Notes: a model not told the origin generated them from the sequence alone. A DNA stretch of 64,000 nt from [Pasteurella] aerogenes (GCA_900637275.1 LR134362.1:2170001-2234000); one strand, 5' to 3'. Shown: positions 20,615 to 31,296, counted from the stretch's first letter. Made by a program: numbers and translations.

Positions 20615-21160
20615 TTATCTTTTTAGATAATCTCTAAGGGCATAAAGCGCGACCAAATTACGGGATTCGCTGAAATCGGCATTTTGCAATAAGTTGTCAA
20701 GATCGCGCAAAGGATAGCGCACCACTTGCAAGGGTTCAGGTTCATCTCCCTCTAATTTAGACGGATAAAAATCTTGCGCGATAAAAATGTGCATTGGGCT
20801 GTGCATAAAACTTGGCGCCATATTGACCGTACGTAAATAGGTTAATTTTTTGGCAGCTAAGCCGATTTCTTCTTGCAATTCACGATTGGCACTTTGTTCC
20901 GGCGTTTCACCCGGATCCATCAATCCTTTGGGAAAACCGAGTTCATAACGTTCGGTTCCCACCGCATATTCGCGTACCAGCAACAAGGCATCTCCATCTA
21001 ATGGCAACATCATCACCGCAGCGCGAGTGGAGGGTTTAAGTCGTTCATAAACACGATATTCATTGTTAGAGAATTTCAGCTCAACGCGTTGAATTTCAAA
21101 GATGCGGGATTTTGCCGCCACGGAAACGGACAAAATCTCCGGTTTTTTTAGCTCTTGCAT
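20615..21160 (-). CDS. nudE: ADP compounds hydrolase NudE (Nudix family)
   Basis: Hydrolyses ADP-ribose, NADH and Ap3A-type compounds to AMP plus a phosphorylated partner. The product is 181 residues (E. coli 186). The Nudix box is clear: GFPKGLMDPGETPEQSANRE followed by LQEEIGL, preceded by REYAVGTERYELGFPKG. The start at 21160 (MQELKKPEIL) is set by GAGGTG just upstream; a 44-residue in-frame extension would overlap the divergent yrfG and is rejected. The nudE/yrfG-hslR-hslO neighbourhood matches E. coli. Confidence 0.92.
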   Translation of the reverse strand: MQELKKPEILSVSVAAKSRIFEIQRVELKFSNNEYRVYERLKPSTRAAVMMLPLDGDALLLVREYAVGTERYELGFPKGLMDPGETPEQSANRELQEEIGLAAKKLTYLRTVNMAPSFMHSPMHIFIAQDFYPSKLEGDEPEPLQVVRYPLRDLDNLLQNADFSESRNLVALYALRDYLKR

Positions 21161-21234
21161 ATCCACCTCTTGTAAAAAATGATGGAATAACGATACCATA
21201 AAGCGTAACGAGTGAGAACGAAAAAGGAAATCAA

Positions 21235-21897
21235 ATGAAGAAAATAAATTGGACGCATATAGATACCGTGATTTTGGATTTGGACGGTACACTCATTGAT
21301 CTTTATTTCGATCACTATTTTTGGCGTTATCATGTATCACAATATTATGCGCAAAAATGCGGAATATCGCCGGAGCAAAGCCAGCGCCAATTGAAGCAAC
21401 GGTATGATGCTATTGAGCATAGTATTAATTGGTACGATATTGATTTTTGGGCGAAAGAATTGGATTTGCCACTGCGCGACTTGCTGTTGGAGCGCGGTCC
21501 GCAGGTTCAAGTGCGAGAGGATGTGTATCCTTTTTTGGATATTTTGCAACACAAAGGCATTCGTCGCATTTTGTTAACCGACAGCCATCCGTTTACGCTG
21601 GAAGTAAAATTAAAACATTGCGATTTAGCACCGCACTTTGATTTGTTATTATCCAGCCACCAATTTGGCGCGCCGAAAATTGAGCAGCAATTATGGCACA
21701 ATTTACAAAAAGCATATCCTTTTGATCCGGCGAAAACCGTGTTTATTGATGATACGGAAAAGGTGCTGGACAGTGCGCTTCAATTTGGTATTGCTTATAC
21801 TATTGGCGTGGAAAATCCCGACAGCTCCTTAGCAAATAAAACCTTTTCGCGCCATATTAGCGTGGATAATTATATGAAGTTAGTGAGTGATGTATGA
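21235..21897 (+). CDS. yrfG: GMP/IMP nucleotidase (HAD family)
   Basis: HAD-superfamily phosphatase of 220 residues, orthologous to E. coli YrfG, which dephosphorylates GMP and IMP. Motif I is DTVILDLDGTLIDLYFD with both catalytic aspartates, motif II is LLTDSHP, and motif III/IV is KTVFIDDTEKVLDSA. AAGGAAA precedes the start. Its stop overlaps the hslR start by four bases (ATGA), indicating translational coupling in a yrfG-hslR-hslO operon. Confidence 0.9.
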   Translation: MKKINWTHIDTVILDLDGTLIDLYFDHYFWRYHVSQYYAQKCGISPEQSQRQLKQRYDAIEHSINWYDIDFWAKELDLPLRDLLLERGPQVQVREDVYPFLDILQHKGIRRILLTDSHPFTLEVKLKHCDLAPHFDLLLSSHQFGAPKIEQQLWHNLQKAYPFDPAKTVFIDDTEKVLDSALQFGIAYTIGVENPDSSLANKTFSRHISVDNYMKLVSDV

Positions 21898-22307
21898 CAA
21901 AACAAACACATAAAGTGGAACCCAAAGACGAAGGCGTGCGGCTGGATAAATGGCTATGGGCTGCGCGTTTTTACAAAACCCGTACCATCGCGAAAGAGAT
22001 GATTGATGGTGGAAAAGTACATTATAATCAACAACGTACAAAACCAAATAAAATGGTGGAAATTGGCGCGTTGATTAAATTGCGTCAAGGCAATGAAGAA
22101 AAAGAAGTAAAAGTGACCGCACTTTCTGCTCAACGACGGGGAGCGCTAGAAGCGCAATTGTTATATTGTGAGACCGAGAGAAGTGTTGAGATGCGGGAAA
22201 AAATGGCGATTGCGCGTAAAAATAATGCCTTTTCCATGCCACATCCGGAAAGACGTCCGAATAAAAAAGAGCGGCGCGATTTACTCAAGTTTAAATATCA
22301 AGAATAG
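21894..22307 (+). CDS. hslR: Ribosome-associated heat shock protein Hsp15
   Basis: RNA-binding protein of 137 residues that binds free 50S subunits carrying a nascent chain and helps recycle them after heat stress. The S4 domain is visible at residues 12-75 (VRLDKWLWAARFYKTRTIAK, then INGGKVHYN-like MIDGGKVHYN). The basic C-terminal tail ends PNKKERRDLLKFKYQE. It overlaps yrfG by four bases and is followed after 75 bases by hslO. A uptake signal lies inside the gene. Confidence 0.93.
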   Translation: MTKQTHKVEPKDEGVRLDKWLWAARFYKTRTIAKEMIDGGKVHYNQQRTKPNKMVEIGALIKLRQGNEEKEVKVTALSAQRRGALEAQLLYCETERSVEMREKMAIARKNNAFSMPHPERRPNKKERRDLLKFKYQE

Positions 22308-22382
22308 GGTTGTGATTTTTAAATTTGCTCCCATATAGAGAAGCATTCGCATAGGGCGAGAGTAGAAAACATAGGAAATAAA

Positions 22383-23249
22383 ATGAATTACAATAATGAT
22401 AACGACAAACTTTACCGCTATTTATTCAAAAATCGTGCGGTGCGAGGCGAGTGGGTGCGTTTAAATCAATCATTTTTAGAGACATTAAATACCCACCATT
22501 ATCCGGCGGCGGTACAGCATTTGTTGGGTGAGATGATGGTAGCGACAGTTTTGCTGACTGCGACATTGAAATTCACTGGTAATATTACGGTACAAATTCA
22601 AGGGGATGGTCCGCTTAAATTGGCGTTGGTTAATGGTTCGGATCAGCAGCAAATTCGCGCACTGGCGCGTTTGCAAGGGGAAATTCACGACGACATGACG
22701 TTGGCGCAGATGGTTGGCAAAGGGGTATTGGTCATTACCATTGCGCCGGAAGAAGGCGAGCGTTATCAGGGCGTGATTGCGTTGGATAAACCGACAATTA
22801 CGCAGTGTTTGGAAGATTATTTTGTCCGTTCGGAACAATTGGAAACGCAATTGCTCATTCGTACTGGTGAATTTAACGGGCAACCGGTGGCGGCAGGTAT
22901 GCTGCTACAAATTATGCCGGATGGTTCTGGTACGCCGGAAGATTTTGAACATTTGGCAACTTTAACCGCCACAGTAAAAGACGAGGAAATTTTCGGCTTA
23001 AATGCGGAAGAATTGTTGTATCGCTTGTATCATGAAGAAACGGTAGAGATTTTCACGCCGCAAGATATTGCGTTTTTCTGTGGCTGTTCGCAAGAACGTT
23101 CCGGCGCGGCGTTATTATTGTTGCCCGATGAGGAAATTGATGAAATTTTAGCTGAACATAACGGGAGTATTGATATGCAATGCGAGTGTTGTGGTACCCA
23201 TTACCTGTTCAATAAAGCGACCATTAATCAATTAAAAGCCGAACAATAA
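22383..23249 (+). CDS. hslO: Redox-regulated chaperone Hsp33
   Basis: Cytoplasmic holdase activated by oxidative unfolding. The product is 288 residues. The C-terminal zinc redox switch is intact: FFCGCSQ (CxC) and, about 30 residues on, CECCGTHY (CxxC). The N-terminal chaperone domain contains GNITVQIQGDGPLKLALVNG. It is the last gene of the yrfG-hslR-hslO cluster and is closed by a terminator shared with mazG. Confidence 0.96.
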   Translation: MNYNNDNDKLYRYLFKNRAVRGEWVRLNQSFLETLNTHHYPAAVQHLLGEMMVATVLLTATLKFTGNITVQIQGDGPLKLALVNGSDQQQIRALARLQGEIHDDMTLAQMVGKGVLVITIAPEEGERYQGVIALDKPTITQCLEDYFVRSEQLETQLLIRTGEFNGQPVAAGMLLQIMPDGSGTPEDFEHLATLTATVKDEEIFGLNAEELLYRLYHEETVEIFTPQDIAFFCGCSQERSGAALLLLPDEEIDEILAEHNGSIDMQCECCGTHYLFNKATINQLKAEQ

Positions 23250-23260
23250 TCATGTTTAAA

Positions 23261-23297
23261 AAAGCGTTAACTTTTTATCAAGTTAACGCTTTCATTT
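23261..23297. terminator. Terminator between hslO and mazG
   Basis: AAAGCGTTAACTT (23261-23273) and AAGTTAACGCTTT (23280-23292), a perfect 13-bp stem with a short T-rich loop, between convergent genes. Confidence 0.9.
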
Positions 23298-24090
23298 ATT
23301 TGGCTTTTTCTTCTTTTTTTACTTCATCCCATAGCACATCCATTTCCAGCAAAGAGCTTTGCTCAAGGGATTTACCTTGCGCTTTAAGTTTTTGTTCCAC
23401 TAAACGAAAACGTCGTTCAAATTTTAAGTTGGCTTGGCGCAAACTTTCTTCCGCGGAACAATGTAAATGGCGGCTTAAATTGACGGTGGCAAATAACAGA
23501 TCGCCTATTTCTTCAGCAATTTTTTGCGGATTCTGTGGAAACTGTTGAAATTCTGACCGCACTTCATCCAATTCTTCTTCCACTTTGTCAAATACCGGCT
23601 CAATTTCTTGCCAATCAAAACCGGCTTTGGCGCAGCGTTTTTGCAATTTTTGCGCACGCATTAAAGCAGGAAAGGCCAGCGGTGTATTATCTAAAATGGA
23701 TTGATGTCCTTTTTGTTGATTTTCATCCGCCTTAACTGCATTCCAATTTTGCAAAGCTTGCTCGGCATTTTGCGCTTTTTGTTCGCCAAAAACATGAGGA
23801 TGGCGGCGAATAATTTTACGACTGACATTATCGACTACATCCTCAAAGGTAAATTTTCCTTCTTCACGTGCTAATTGACTTAAAAACACCACTTGTAATA
23901 ATAAATCGCCAAGTTCTTCTTTTAAATCATCAATTTGTCCTTTCTCAATAGCATCAACTACTTCATAACTTTCTTCTAATAAACAGGGGATCATGCTGTG
24001 ATAATCTTGCGCTAAATCCCAAGGACAACCGTTTTCTTTATCGCGAAGTTGTGCGATTAGCTGGATAAAATCTTGTATGTTATGTGACAT
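23296..24090 (-). CDS. mazG: Nucleoside triphosphate pyrophosphohydrolase MazG
   Basis: Hydrolyses NTPs and dNTPs to monophosphates; in E. coli it lowers ppGpp-linked responses. The product is 264 residues (E. coli 263) with two MazG domains. The first has [20 protein letters not shown] and [14 protein letters not shown], carrying the EExxE and ExxD metal ligands. The second has [11 protein letters not shown] and [15 protein letters not shown]. Monocistronic and leftward, with a uptake signal inside the gene near 23558. Confidence 0.94.
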   Translation of the reverse strand: MSHNIQDFIQLIAQLRDKENGCPWDLAQDYHSMIPCLLEESYEVVDAIEKGQIDDLKEELGDLLLQVVFLSQLAREEGKFTFEDVVDNVSRKIIRRHPHVFGEQKAQNAEQALQNWNAVKADENQQKGHQSILDNTPLAFPALMRAQKLQKRCAKAGFDWQEIEPVFDKVEEELDEVRSEFQQFPQNPQKIAEEIGDLLFATVNLSRHLHCSAEESLRQANLKFERRFRLVEQKLKAQGKSLEQSSLLEMDVLWDEVKKEEKAK

Positions 24091-24277
24091 ATTTTTGTTC
24101 CGAAATGATAAATCATGGCCGAAATTTTATCCTAATCCGGCAGGAAGGCAAAATGAAGATGAAAAAATCTAACCTTTTTTTGAAAACGTGATCAAGTGCA
24201 TATTTTTTTTACAGGAAGAATGATACTATGACTTCACCAAGAGGCAGTTAAGTTCAGGATCAGATAAGGAGTCGATT

Positions 24278-24703
24278 ATGTATAAACATGTATTAGTAGC
24301 CGTAGATCTTTCTGAAGAAAGTCCATTTTTGTTGGAAAAAGCCGCAGGCGTTGCCAAAAGACATGAGGCGAAACTTTCAATTATTCATGTAGATGTCAAT
24401 TTTTCTGATCTTTATACTGGATTAATTGATGTGAATATGTCTTCAATGCAAGATCGTATTTCAACGGAAACGCACCAAGCGTTAATTCAATTGGCAGAAA
24501 AATCCAGTTATCCCGTATCTGAGAAACTCAGCGGTAGTGGTGATTTAGGTCAAGTCTTATCCGATGCAATTGAACAATATGGTGTAGATTTGTTAGTGAC
24601 AGGACATCACCAAGATTTTTGGAGTAAATTGATGTCTTCTACGCGTCAAGTGATGAATACTATCACAGTTGATATGTTAGTTGTTCCTTTGCGTGAAGAA
24701 TAA
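24278..24703 (+). CDS. uspA: Universal stress protein A
   Basis: Small cytoplasmic stress protein of 141 residues, the usual UspA length. It begins [20 protein letters not shown] and ends with [20 protein letters not shown], the normal family termini. AAGGAG precedes the ATG. The 187-base upstream region is AT-rich and should hold its promoter. A terminator follows. Confidence 0.94.
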   Translation: MYKHVLVAVDLSEESPFLLEKAAGVAKRHEAKLSIIHVDVNFSDLYTGLIDVNMSSMQDRISTETHQALIQLAEKSSYPVSEKLSGSGDLGQVLSDAIEQYGVDLLVTGHHQDFWSKLMSSTRQVMNTITVDMLVVPLREE

Positions 24704-24731
24704 ACGGAAGTTAAGTTGTTAGGTTTGAATA

Positions 24732-24765
24732 AAAATCCGCAATAAATGTGCGGATTTTTTATTTG
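24732..24765. terminator. Terminator between uspA and gpt
   Basis: AAAAATCCGCA and TGCGGATTTTTT with a six-base loop, between convergent genes. Confidence 0.88.
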
Positions 24766-24777
24766 AAAAGTTTAAAA

Positions 24778-25242
24778 TTATTTTCTTGCCAAAGGTGGAA
24801 CAAACGTAATGCCCATATCCCAAGGTTGTTCGATCCAAGTATTTTGCGGAATTTCTACCACAAAATCATCGACTAAACTTTCGCCTGCTGGTTTGGCAAA
24901 TACAGTGACAAAGCGAGCATTAGGATAGAGTTCATGAATAGCACGAGCGGTATTTCCAGTATCGACTAAGTCATCTACTACAATAAAACCTTCACCACCA
25001 TTTTCCACTTCGGCCGCATGCAATACTTTCAATTCGCCTTGTTTATTGTGATCATAACTGGAAATACAAACGGTATCTACGTGGCGTAAGCCAAGTTCGC
25101 GCGCTAAAACTGCCGCCGGAAATAATCCGCCGCGGCTGACTGCAATAATTCCTTTCCATTGTGTTGCGGGAAGTAAACGCTCTGCTAATTTACGGGCGTG
25201 CATTTGAAACATATCCCAAGTTACCACATATTTTTCGCTCAT
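24778..25242 (-). CDS. gpt: Xanthine-guanine phosphoribosyltransferase
   Basis: Salvages guanine and xanthine with PRPP to GMP and XMP at the inner face of the membrane. The product is 154 residues. The PRPP-binding motif is [17 protein letters not shown], and an N-terminal [20 protein letters not shown] loop is present. The start [11 protein letters not shown] at 25242 is set by AAGGTGG; a 25-residue in-frame extension upstream is rejected because it lacks a ribosome-binding site. It is divergent from pepD, as in H. influenzae relatives. Confidence 0.94.
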   Translation of the reverse strand: MSEKYVVTWDMFQMHARKLAERLLPATQWKGIIAVSRGGLFPAAVLARELGLRHVDTVCISSYDHNKQGELKVLHAAEVENGGEGFIVVDDLVDTGNTARAIHELYPNARFVTVFAKPAGESLVDDFVVEIPQNTWIEQPWDMGITFVPPLARK

Positions 25243-25366
25243 AATCCACCTTAAATAAAAATGTAAGTCGATAACCGACTGATAAATAAAATTGCAATAG
25301 GATAACTCGAAATGCATTTTTATGCTATTATTTTGACGAATTTTTTCACATTTTAAGGAGAAAAAA

Positions 25367-26827
25367 ATGGCTGAAATGACACAATTACAACCAAAACTGT
25401 TGTGGCAATGGTTTGATCAAATTTGTGCGATTCCGCACCCCTCATATCATGAAGAAAAACTTGCCAAATTTATTGTTGAATGGGCAAAACAAAAACAATT
25501 TTTCGTACAACGTGATGAAGCGGGAAATGTTTTAATTCGAAAAGCAGCAACCGCGGGAATGGAAAATCGCAAATCCGTAGTGTTGCAAGCGCATTTGGAT
25601 ATGGTACCGCAGGCAAATGAAGATACTCAACATGATTTTACTCAAGATCCGATCCAGCCTTATATTGATGGCGAATGGGTTCGTGCGAAAGGGACAACCT
25701 TAGGTTCCGATAACGGTATTGGCATGGCGTCGGCGTTAGCGGTGCTTGCCAGCGATGATCTTGCGCATCCGGAGTTAGAGGTTTTATTGACCATGACTGA
25801 AGAACAGGGCATGGAAGGTGCGCTGGGATTGCGTCCGAACTGGTTACAAAGTCAAATTATGATCAATACGGACACGGAAGAAAACGGAGAGATTTATATT
25901 GGTTGTGCCGGTGGGGAAAATGCCGCGTTAACGCAGCCAATCGAATGGGAAACCAATGGATTTACTCACAGTTATCAAGTGAGTTTAAAAGGATTAAATG
26001 GCGGGCATTCCGGCTGTGATATTCATACTGGACGCGCCAGTGCAATCAAATTGATGGCGCGTTTTTTAGCAAAATTGCAGCAAAAACAACCGCACTTTGC
26101 CTTTACGTTAAGTGAAATTCGAGGCGGTTCCGTACGTAATGCCATTCCGCGCGAAGCCTTTGCGACCTTATGTTTTGATGGGGACGTTGAAATTTTACAA
26201 AGTGCGGTGAAAAATTTCGCTGTTTTATTACAAAGTGAATTGGCGTTAGTGGAAAAAAATCTTGCCTTAACGTTACAACCTTGCGAAAAACCTGCTCGAG
26301 TTTTTTCGGCGAAAACGACAGTATCTGCAGTGAATTTATGGAATTTGCTGCCAAATGGTGTTATACGTTATAGTGATGTGGTTGAAGGTGTGGTGGAAAC
26401 ATCGCTCAGTATTGGCGTGCTTAAAACCGAGGAAGATCGCATCACTGGCACTATTTTGCTGCGTTCATTAATTGAAAGCGGACGTGAGTATGTGGAATCT
26501 TTATTACGCTCTTTGGCAACCCTTTCTGGCGCGCAAGTGAGCTTTTCCGGTGCTTATCCGGGCTGGGAGCCACAAAGAGAAAGCGAAATTTTAGCCTTGA
26601 CCGAACAGTTTTATGCGGAAGTGTTAGGCTATGCTCCCGTGATCAAAGTTATCCATGCCGGATTGGAATGCGGATTATTGAAAAAAATCTATCCGGAATT
26701 AGATGTAGTTTCTATTGGACCAACGATTGTAAACGCTCACTCACCGGATGAAAAAGTGCATATTCCGGCGGTACAAACCTATTGGCAATTATTGACCAAA
26801 TTACTCGCCAATATTCCGCATAAATAA
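25367..26827 (+). CDS. pepD: Aminoacyl-histidine dipeptidase (peptidase D)
   Basis: M20-family di-zinc dipeptidase with broad specificity including carnosine. The product is 486 residues (E. coli 485). Metal-binding motifs are visible: [30 protein letters not shown] with the general-base Glu, [17 protein letters not shown], and HAGLECGLL near the C-terminus. AAGGAG precedes the ATG. Two uptake signals fall inside the gene. Single gene with its own terminator. Confidence 0.96.
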   Translation: MAEMTQLQPKLLWQWFDQICAIPHPSYHEEKLAKFIVEWAKQKQFFVQRDEAGNVLIRKAATAGMENRKSVVLQAHLDMVPQANEDTQHDFTQDPIQPYIDGEWVRAKGTTLGSDNGIGMASALAVLASDDLAHPELEVLLTMTEEQGMEGALGLRPNWLQSQIMINTDTEENGEIYIGCAGGENAALTQPIEWETNGFTHSYQVSLKGLNGGHSGCDIHTGRASAIKLMARFLAKLQQKQPHFAFTLSEIRGGSVRNAIPREAFATLCFDGDVEILQSAVKNFAVLLQSELALVEKNLALTLQPCEKPARVFSAKTTVSAVNLWNLLPNGVIRYSDVVEGVVETSLSIGVLKTEEDRITGTILLRSLIESGREYVESLLRSLATLSGAQVSFSGAYPGWEPQRESEILALTEQFYAEVLGYAPVIKVIHAGLECGLLKKIYPELDVVSIGPTIVNAHSPDEKVHIPAVQTYWQLLTKLLANIPHK

Positions 26828-26848
26828 TGTACAAGTATAAATAATACA

Positions 26849-26882
26849 AAACCTTGTCGGCAATACCGGCAAGGTTTTTTCA
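26849..26882 (+). terminator. Terminator of pepD
   Basis: AAACCTTGTCGG and CCGGCAAGGTTT (one mismatch) followed by TTTTCATTTT. Confidence 0.85.
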
Positions 26883-26914
26883 TTTTGATTTATGTTACTT
26901 TTGTCTACTATGCC

Positions 26915-27331
26915 TTATTTTGACACGATAAACCAAAGGCGCAGGTGATCATAAGTCCAATTGAAAATAAAGGTATAAACCAAAATTAGCAGGGTTAACC
27001 CAATATCCATCAAAAATGCGCTCCACCAATCGATTTCCAACCAATAAGCAACGAGGGGGAGGGTGAACATCAGCAAACCACCTTCAAATGCTAAGGTATG
27101 TCCAATTCGCAGCAGAACACTGCGTTTTTCGCGCGGACCGGTAAAAATGCGATCAAATAGCCAATTGAAAATAAAATTCCAAAATACTGCAATGACGGAA
27201 ATGAAGATGACCATGATCGTCAGTTGATCCAATTGGTGTTGGCTGACTAATTTTAATGCGGCGATGGAAAGCAAAATAGCTAACAATTCAAATAACACCG
27301 CATGAAAACAGCGCTCGTAAAATCCCATCAT
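26915..27331 (-). CDS. PACE family efflux transporter (BTP-domain protein)
   Basis: Small inner-membrane protein of 138 residues with four hydrophobic helices arranged as two tandem bacterial transmembrane-pair domains. Each repeat carries an aromatic/Asn motif: FWNFIFNWLFDR in the first and TFIFNWTYDHLRLW in the second. The N-terminal GFYERCFHAVLFELLA fits the proteobacterial antimicrobial compound efflux (PACE) family, whose members export biocides such as chlorhexidine or short diamines. It starts eight bases after the srmB stop, so both may share a transcript. The substrate is unknown. Confidence 0.82.
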   Translation of the reverse strand: MMGFYERCFHAVLFELLAILLSIAALKLVSQHQLDQLTIMVIFISVIAVFWNFIFNWLFDRIFTGPREKRSVLLRIGHTLAFEGGLLMFTLPLVAYWLEIDWWSAFLMDIGLTLLILVYTFIFNWTYDHLRLWFIVSK

Positions 27332-27339
27332 CAATTATC

Positions 27340-28728
27340 TTAAACTTGTTCAGAATTGACCGCACTTTTGGCTTTTTTACTCGCTTTTTCGGCGATATTG
27401 CCTTTTTCTGAATGCACATTTTCAGCGCTTGATTTGCGGCGTTTCCCGATATTTTTACTGTCTTTATGACGAATTTTCACTTTTTTTTGTTCCGCCTTTT
27501 TCTTTTCTTCGCGTTTTTCTTTTAGGCGCGCTTTTTGTTTTTTGCTCACGGTTTTGATTTCACCGTCTTTTGGTGGTTTAGTTCGCGGCTCAAGTCCTTC
27601 CAAAATGCGTGCTTTTAAAATTTCTTGTGTATAACGCTTAATTTTGCCCAATAATTTATAATCATGAGCTTCCACAAAAGAGACCGCCGCACCTTTTTTA
27701 CCGGCTCGCGCAGTACGCCCGATACGATGCAAATAAGTATCTGCGTTATAAGGCAAATCGAAATTCATCACGTGGCTGACATCTTCAATATCAATTCCGC
27801 GCGCCGCCACATCCGTTGCTACCAAAACGGTCACCACGCCATTTTTCAGTTTATCGATAGCATTATTGCGCTGAGTTTGTGCCATTTCGCCTTCCAAATA
27901 CGTACTGCGAATTCCACGTTTGCGCAAGGTTTCCGACAGTTCGCGCACATCTTCCCGACGACGCACAAACACAATACCACGTGTTACCTGTTCTTGTTCG
28001 ATAAAACGTGCCAGCAATTTGATTTTATGTTCTTGGCTATCGGCGTGATAATACCATTGTTGAATTTTTTTGCGTTCACGACGACTAGGTTCTGCATCAA
28101 TTTCAAGAGGATCATTAAGTAAACGCGCGGCAAAATCTGCTAATAATTCGCCCTCTAACGTCGCGGAAAATAAAAACGTTTGTTTGCGCCAACGGGTTTC
28201 AGCCGCAATTTTCTCCGCATCTTGTCCAAAGCCCATTTGCAGCATTCGATCGGCTTCGTCAAAAATTAAGATTTCCACGGCGCGACAATCGAAATTTTCT
28301 TCTTTGATGTATTGCAACAAGCGTCCCGGTGTGGCGACCACAATATCTTGATTATGGTTAAAAATTTCACCGTGATTTTGATACGCCACGCCGCCGGTGA
28401 TGGTGGCGATTTTTAATTGGGTAAATTGCGCCAAGTCTTCTGCTTGTTGTGCGACTTGCATTGCCAATTCCCGTGTTGGTGTGAGAACCAATATGCGTGG
28501 CGCACCGGGTTTGCGGCGCGGATAATCGAGCAAATGTTGTAGTGCGGGTAATAAAAATGCTGCGGTTTTTCCCGTTCCGGTTGGCGCAGAACCTAAAATA
28601 TCGCGCGCTTCCATTGCGGCTGGAATGGTTTGTGCTTGAATGGCGGTAGGGCGAGTGTAGCCTTTTTGTGCAATGGCGCGTAATAATTCGGGCGCTAAAT
28701 CAAAATCTTCAAATTGTGTTATGGTCAT
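27340..28728 (-). CDS. srmB: ATP-dependent RNA helicase SrmB (DEAD-box)
   Basis: Helicase acting in early 50S ribosome assembly. The product is 462 residues. The Q motif (DFDLAPELLRAIAQKGYTRP), motif I (APTGTGKTA), motif II (LIFDEADRML, DEAD), motif III (FSATLEG) and motif VI (YLHRIGRTARAGKKG) are all present. The C-terminal 90 residues are very Lys/Glu-rich, the usual RNA-binding tail. The divergent trmN6 neighbour is conserved in enterobacteria and Pasteurellaceae (srmB-yfiC), which favours SrmB over RhlE or other DEAD-box proteins. Confidence 0.92.
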   Translation of the reverse strand: MTITQFEDFDLAPELLRAIAQKGYTRPTAIQAQTIPAAMEARDILGSAPTGTGKTAAFLLPALQHLLDYPRRKPGAPRILVLTPTRELAMQVAQQAEDLAQFTQLKIATITGGVAYQNHGEIFNHNQDIVVATPGRLLQYIKEENFDCRAVEILIFDEADRMLQMGFGQDAEKIAAETRWRKQTFLFSATLEGELLADFAARLLNDPLEIDAEPSRRERKKIQQWYYHADSQEHKIKLLARFIEQEQVTRGIVFVRRREDVRELSETLRKRGIRSTYLEGEMAQTQRNNAIDKLKNGVVTVLVATDVAARGIDIEDVSHVMNFDLPYNADTYLHRIGRTARAGKKGAAVSFVEAHDYKLLGKIKRYTQEILKARILEGLEPRTKPPKDGEIKTVSKKQKARLKEKREEKKKAEQKKVKIRHKDSKNIGKRRKSSAENVHSEKGNIAEKASKKAKSAVNSEQV

Positions 28729-28810
28729 ATTTCTTGTTACTATAAGGTCAAATTTGACCCTGATTATACCGTACTTTGCCGATAAAGTGCGGTGGATTTT
28801 TGAGATATTT

Positions 28811-29521
28811 ATGCACCAAGCAAAAAGCGGATTTCGCTTTAAACAATTTTATGTTAATCATCAGCGCTGTGCCATGAAAGTGGGAACAGATGGGATTTTA
28901 TTAGGTGCTTGGGCGGATATTACGCCGGGTGAACGGTTATTAGACTTGGGCTGCGGCAGTGGGTTGATTGCCTTAATGTTGGCGCAACGCACGTCGGAGC
29001 GCGCCCACATTAGCGCGTTGGAATTGGATACTGCGGCTTTTTTACAAGCGCAAGAAAATATTCAAGCGTCGCCTTGGGCAGAGAAAATGGCATTGTATCA
29101 TCAAGATATCAATGATTTTTGCCCAAAGTGCGGTCAAAAATTCGATGTTATTGTGTCCAATCCGCCTTATTTCCCGCCGGCGCAACCTTGTGCCTCCTCG
29201 CAACGATCATTGGCACGCTATGCGCAACAAAGCCATGCTCATTGGTTGCAATTGGCGGCAACTTGTTTGCGCGAGCAGGGGCAAATTCATGTTATTTTGC
29301 CTGTTGACGCCGGCGAAACGTTAATAAAACAGACCGCACTTTTTTGTTGGCGACGTTGCGAGGTGATCACTAAACAAGGTAAAACGCCACAACGCCTGTT
29401 GCTCACCTTTGGCTTGCAGCCTAAACCTGTGCAACGATCGCAACTTTGTATTTATAACGCGGAAAATCAATATACTGATGAATTTATGCAATTGACCAAA
29501 GATTTCTATTTGAAGTTTTAG
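28811..29521 (+). CDS. trmN: tRNA1(Val) (adenine(37)-N6)-methyltransferase
   Basis: Methylates A37 of tRNA1-Val; orthologue of E. coli YfiC/TrmN6. The product is 236 residues. The SAM-binding motif I is LLDLGCGSGLIALMLAQR and the catalytic motif IV for adenine N6 is VIVSNPPYF. The start MHQAKSGFRFKQF at 28811 matches the family N-terminus; a longer frame reaching back over the srmB start is rejected. The ribosome-binding site is weak. Divergent from srmB. Uptake signals occur upstream and within the gene. Confidence 0.93.
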   Translation: MHQAKSGFRFKQFYVNHQRCAMKVGTDGILLGAWADITPGERLLDLGCGSGLIALMLAQRTSERAHISALELDTAAFLQAQENIQASPWAEKMALYHQDINDFCPKCGQKFDVIVSNPPYFPPAQPCASSQRSLARYAQQSHAHWLQLAATCLREQGQIHVILPVDAGETLIKQTALFCWRRCEVITKQGKTPQRLLLTFGLQPKPVQRSQLCIYNAENQYTDEFMQLTKDFYLKF

Positions 29522-29536
29522 TCGGTTATATTGTCG

Positions 29537-30115
29537 TTAACCAGCCATTTTCTCTTTATAGTGTTGGCGACAGACAGATAGATAACGTTCGTTGCCGCCG
29601 ATTTGAATTTGTTCACCGTCTTTGACGACTTCGCCTTGCGCATTGAGGCGTAATACAAAGTTGGCTTTGCGTCCGCAGTAGCAAATAGTTTTCAGTTCTT
29701 CTAATTGATCTGCCCATGCAAGTAAATACTGACTTCCTTCAAATAATTCTGCTTGGAAGTCGGTTCTAAGTCCATAACAAAGGACGGGAATATGTAATTT
29801 ATCCACCACATCACTTAACTGGTAAACCTGTTCTTTGGTTAAGAATTGGGCTTCGTCCACCAAAATACAATGTAGCTTTTGTTGTTCTAAATGGGCGGCG
29901 ATTTCTAAAAATAAATCAGTATTTTTGTGAAATAAATTGGCCTCCCGATGAATGCCGATGCGCGAGGTAACTTGCCCTTGTCCGAAGCGATTGTCGATCG
30001 CGGCGGTGTAAACTAAGGTGTTCATTTCGCGCTCGCGATAGTTGTAATCCGATTGCAAAAGCGTAGTGGATTTTCCTGCGTTCATGGTGGAGTAGTAAAA
30101 ATAGAGTTTTGCCAT
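29537..30115 (-). CDS. tdk: Thymidine kinase
   Basis: Type II thymidine kinase of the salvage pathway, 192 residues. P-loop [14 protein letters not shown] at residues 8-21, catalytic region [15 protein letters not shown], the thymidine-binding lasso ([17 protein letters not shown]), and four structural zinc cysteines (CYCGRKANF and the C-terminal CRQHY) are visible. It lies 30 bases after tsaD in the same direction and may be cotranscribed. Confidence 0.95.
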   Translation of the reverse strand: MAKLYFYYSTMNAGKSTTLLQSDYNYREREMNTLVYTAAIDNRFGQGQVTSRIGIHREANLFHKNTDLFLEIAAHLEQQKLHCILVDEAQFLTKEQVYQLSDVVDKLHIPVLCYGLRTDFQAELFEGSQYLLAWADQLEELKTICYCGRKANFVLRLNAQGEVVKDGEQIQIGGNERYLSVCRQHYKEKMAG

Positions 30116-30145
30116 AATATTATTTGCCCTAAAGTGCGGTCATTT

Positions 30146-31183
30146 TTACGCCGATTTTAACGGGCGAAGGTCGGTCATTGCCCAACGTGGTTTGACGTCG
30201 ATTTCCAATGGTGTTTGTTCGCCTTGTTTTAAGCGTAAAAAGCCAGTGTAGGCAATCATGGCACCATTGTCGGTACAAAATTGCGGTTGTGGGTAAAAGA
30301 CTTCGCCGCCCAGTTGCTGCATTAATTCTGCTAGAGATTGGCGCAGTTGTTTGTTGGCGCTGACGCCGCCGGCGATGACTAAGCGTTTAAAGCCGGTTTC
30401 TTTTAATGCGCGGCGACATTTAATTGCCAATGTTTCGACCACTGCTTGTTGAAAGGCGTGCGCAATATCCGCTTTGCTTTGCTCGCTTAATTCGCCTTCT
30501 TGCTTGAGCGTTTGGGCGATGGTATTGGCTGCGAAAGTTTTTAGACCGGAAAAACTAAAATCCAATCCCGGACGATCGGTCATTGGGCGCGGAAATTGAA
30601 AGCGGTTTGGACTGCCTTTTTCAGCCAAGCGAGAAAGCGCGGCGCCGCCGGGATAATCAAGTCCAAGTAATTTAGCTGTTTTATCAAAGGCTTCGCCTGC
30701 CGCATCATCAATACTTTCGCCTAATACTTGATATTGCCCAACCGCATCCACACGGACTAATTGGGTGTGACCGCCGGAAACGAGTAAGGCGATAAAAGGA
30801 AAGTGCGGTGCATTTTTTTCTAACATTGGTGCTAATAAATGTCCTTCCATATGATGTACACCAACCGCTGGAATATTCCAAGCATAGGCTAGCGAGCGGG
30901 CAATGGTGGAGCCGACCAATAGCGCACCAACAAGACCGGGACCGCAAGTATAAGCAATACCATCAATATCTTGCGCGGTTAAATTCGCTTCTTTTAATGC
31001 CGCTTGGATTAAGGGCGCGGTTTTGCGGATATGATCCCGTGACGCCAATTCCGGCACCACGCCGCCATAATCTGCGTGCAGCGCAATTTGGGTGTATAAT
31101 TGATTGGCGATCAAGCCACGATCTTCGTCATAAATCGCTACGCCGGTTTCATCACAAGATGTTTCAATGCCTAAAATTCGCAT
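30146..31183 (-). CDS. tsaD: tRNA N6-adenosine threonylcarbamoyltransferase
   Basis: Transfers the threonylcarbamoyl group from TC-AMP to A37 of ANN-decoding tRNAs, with TsaB and TsaE. The product is 345 residues. The N-terminal [17 protein letters not shown], the metal-binding [22 protein letters not shown] and the nucleotide-binding [13 protein letters not shown] are all in place. It is divergent from rpsU; the tsaD/rpsU-dnaG-rpoD arrangement is conserved across gammaproteobacteria. Confidence 0.96.
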   Translation of the reverse strand: MRILGIETSCDETGVAIYDEDRGLIANQLYTQIALHADYGGVVPELASRDHIRKTAPLIQAALKEANLTAQDIDGIAYTCGPGLVGALLVGSTIARSLAYAWNIPAVGVHHMEGHLLAPMLEKNAPHFPFIALLVSGGHTQLVRVDAVGQYQVLGESIDDAAGEAFDKTAKLLGLDYPGGAALSRLAEKGSPNRFQFPRPMTDRPGLDFSFSGLKTFAANTIAQTLKQEGELSEQSKADIAHAFQQAVVETLAIKCRRALKETGFKRLVIAGGVSANKQLRQSLAELMQQLGGEVFYPQPQFCTDNGAMIAYTGFLRLKQGEQTPLEIDVKPRWAMTDLRPLKSA

Positions 31184-31296
31184 TTTATTTCTCTTTTTCG
31201 TTGTTTATTCGTTAAAAAATTGTCGCTGATTTTACCGCGTTTTCTCCTTTTTCTCTAGTTAAGCGCGAGTTTTGCAATAAAAAGATCAATCTTTTC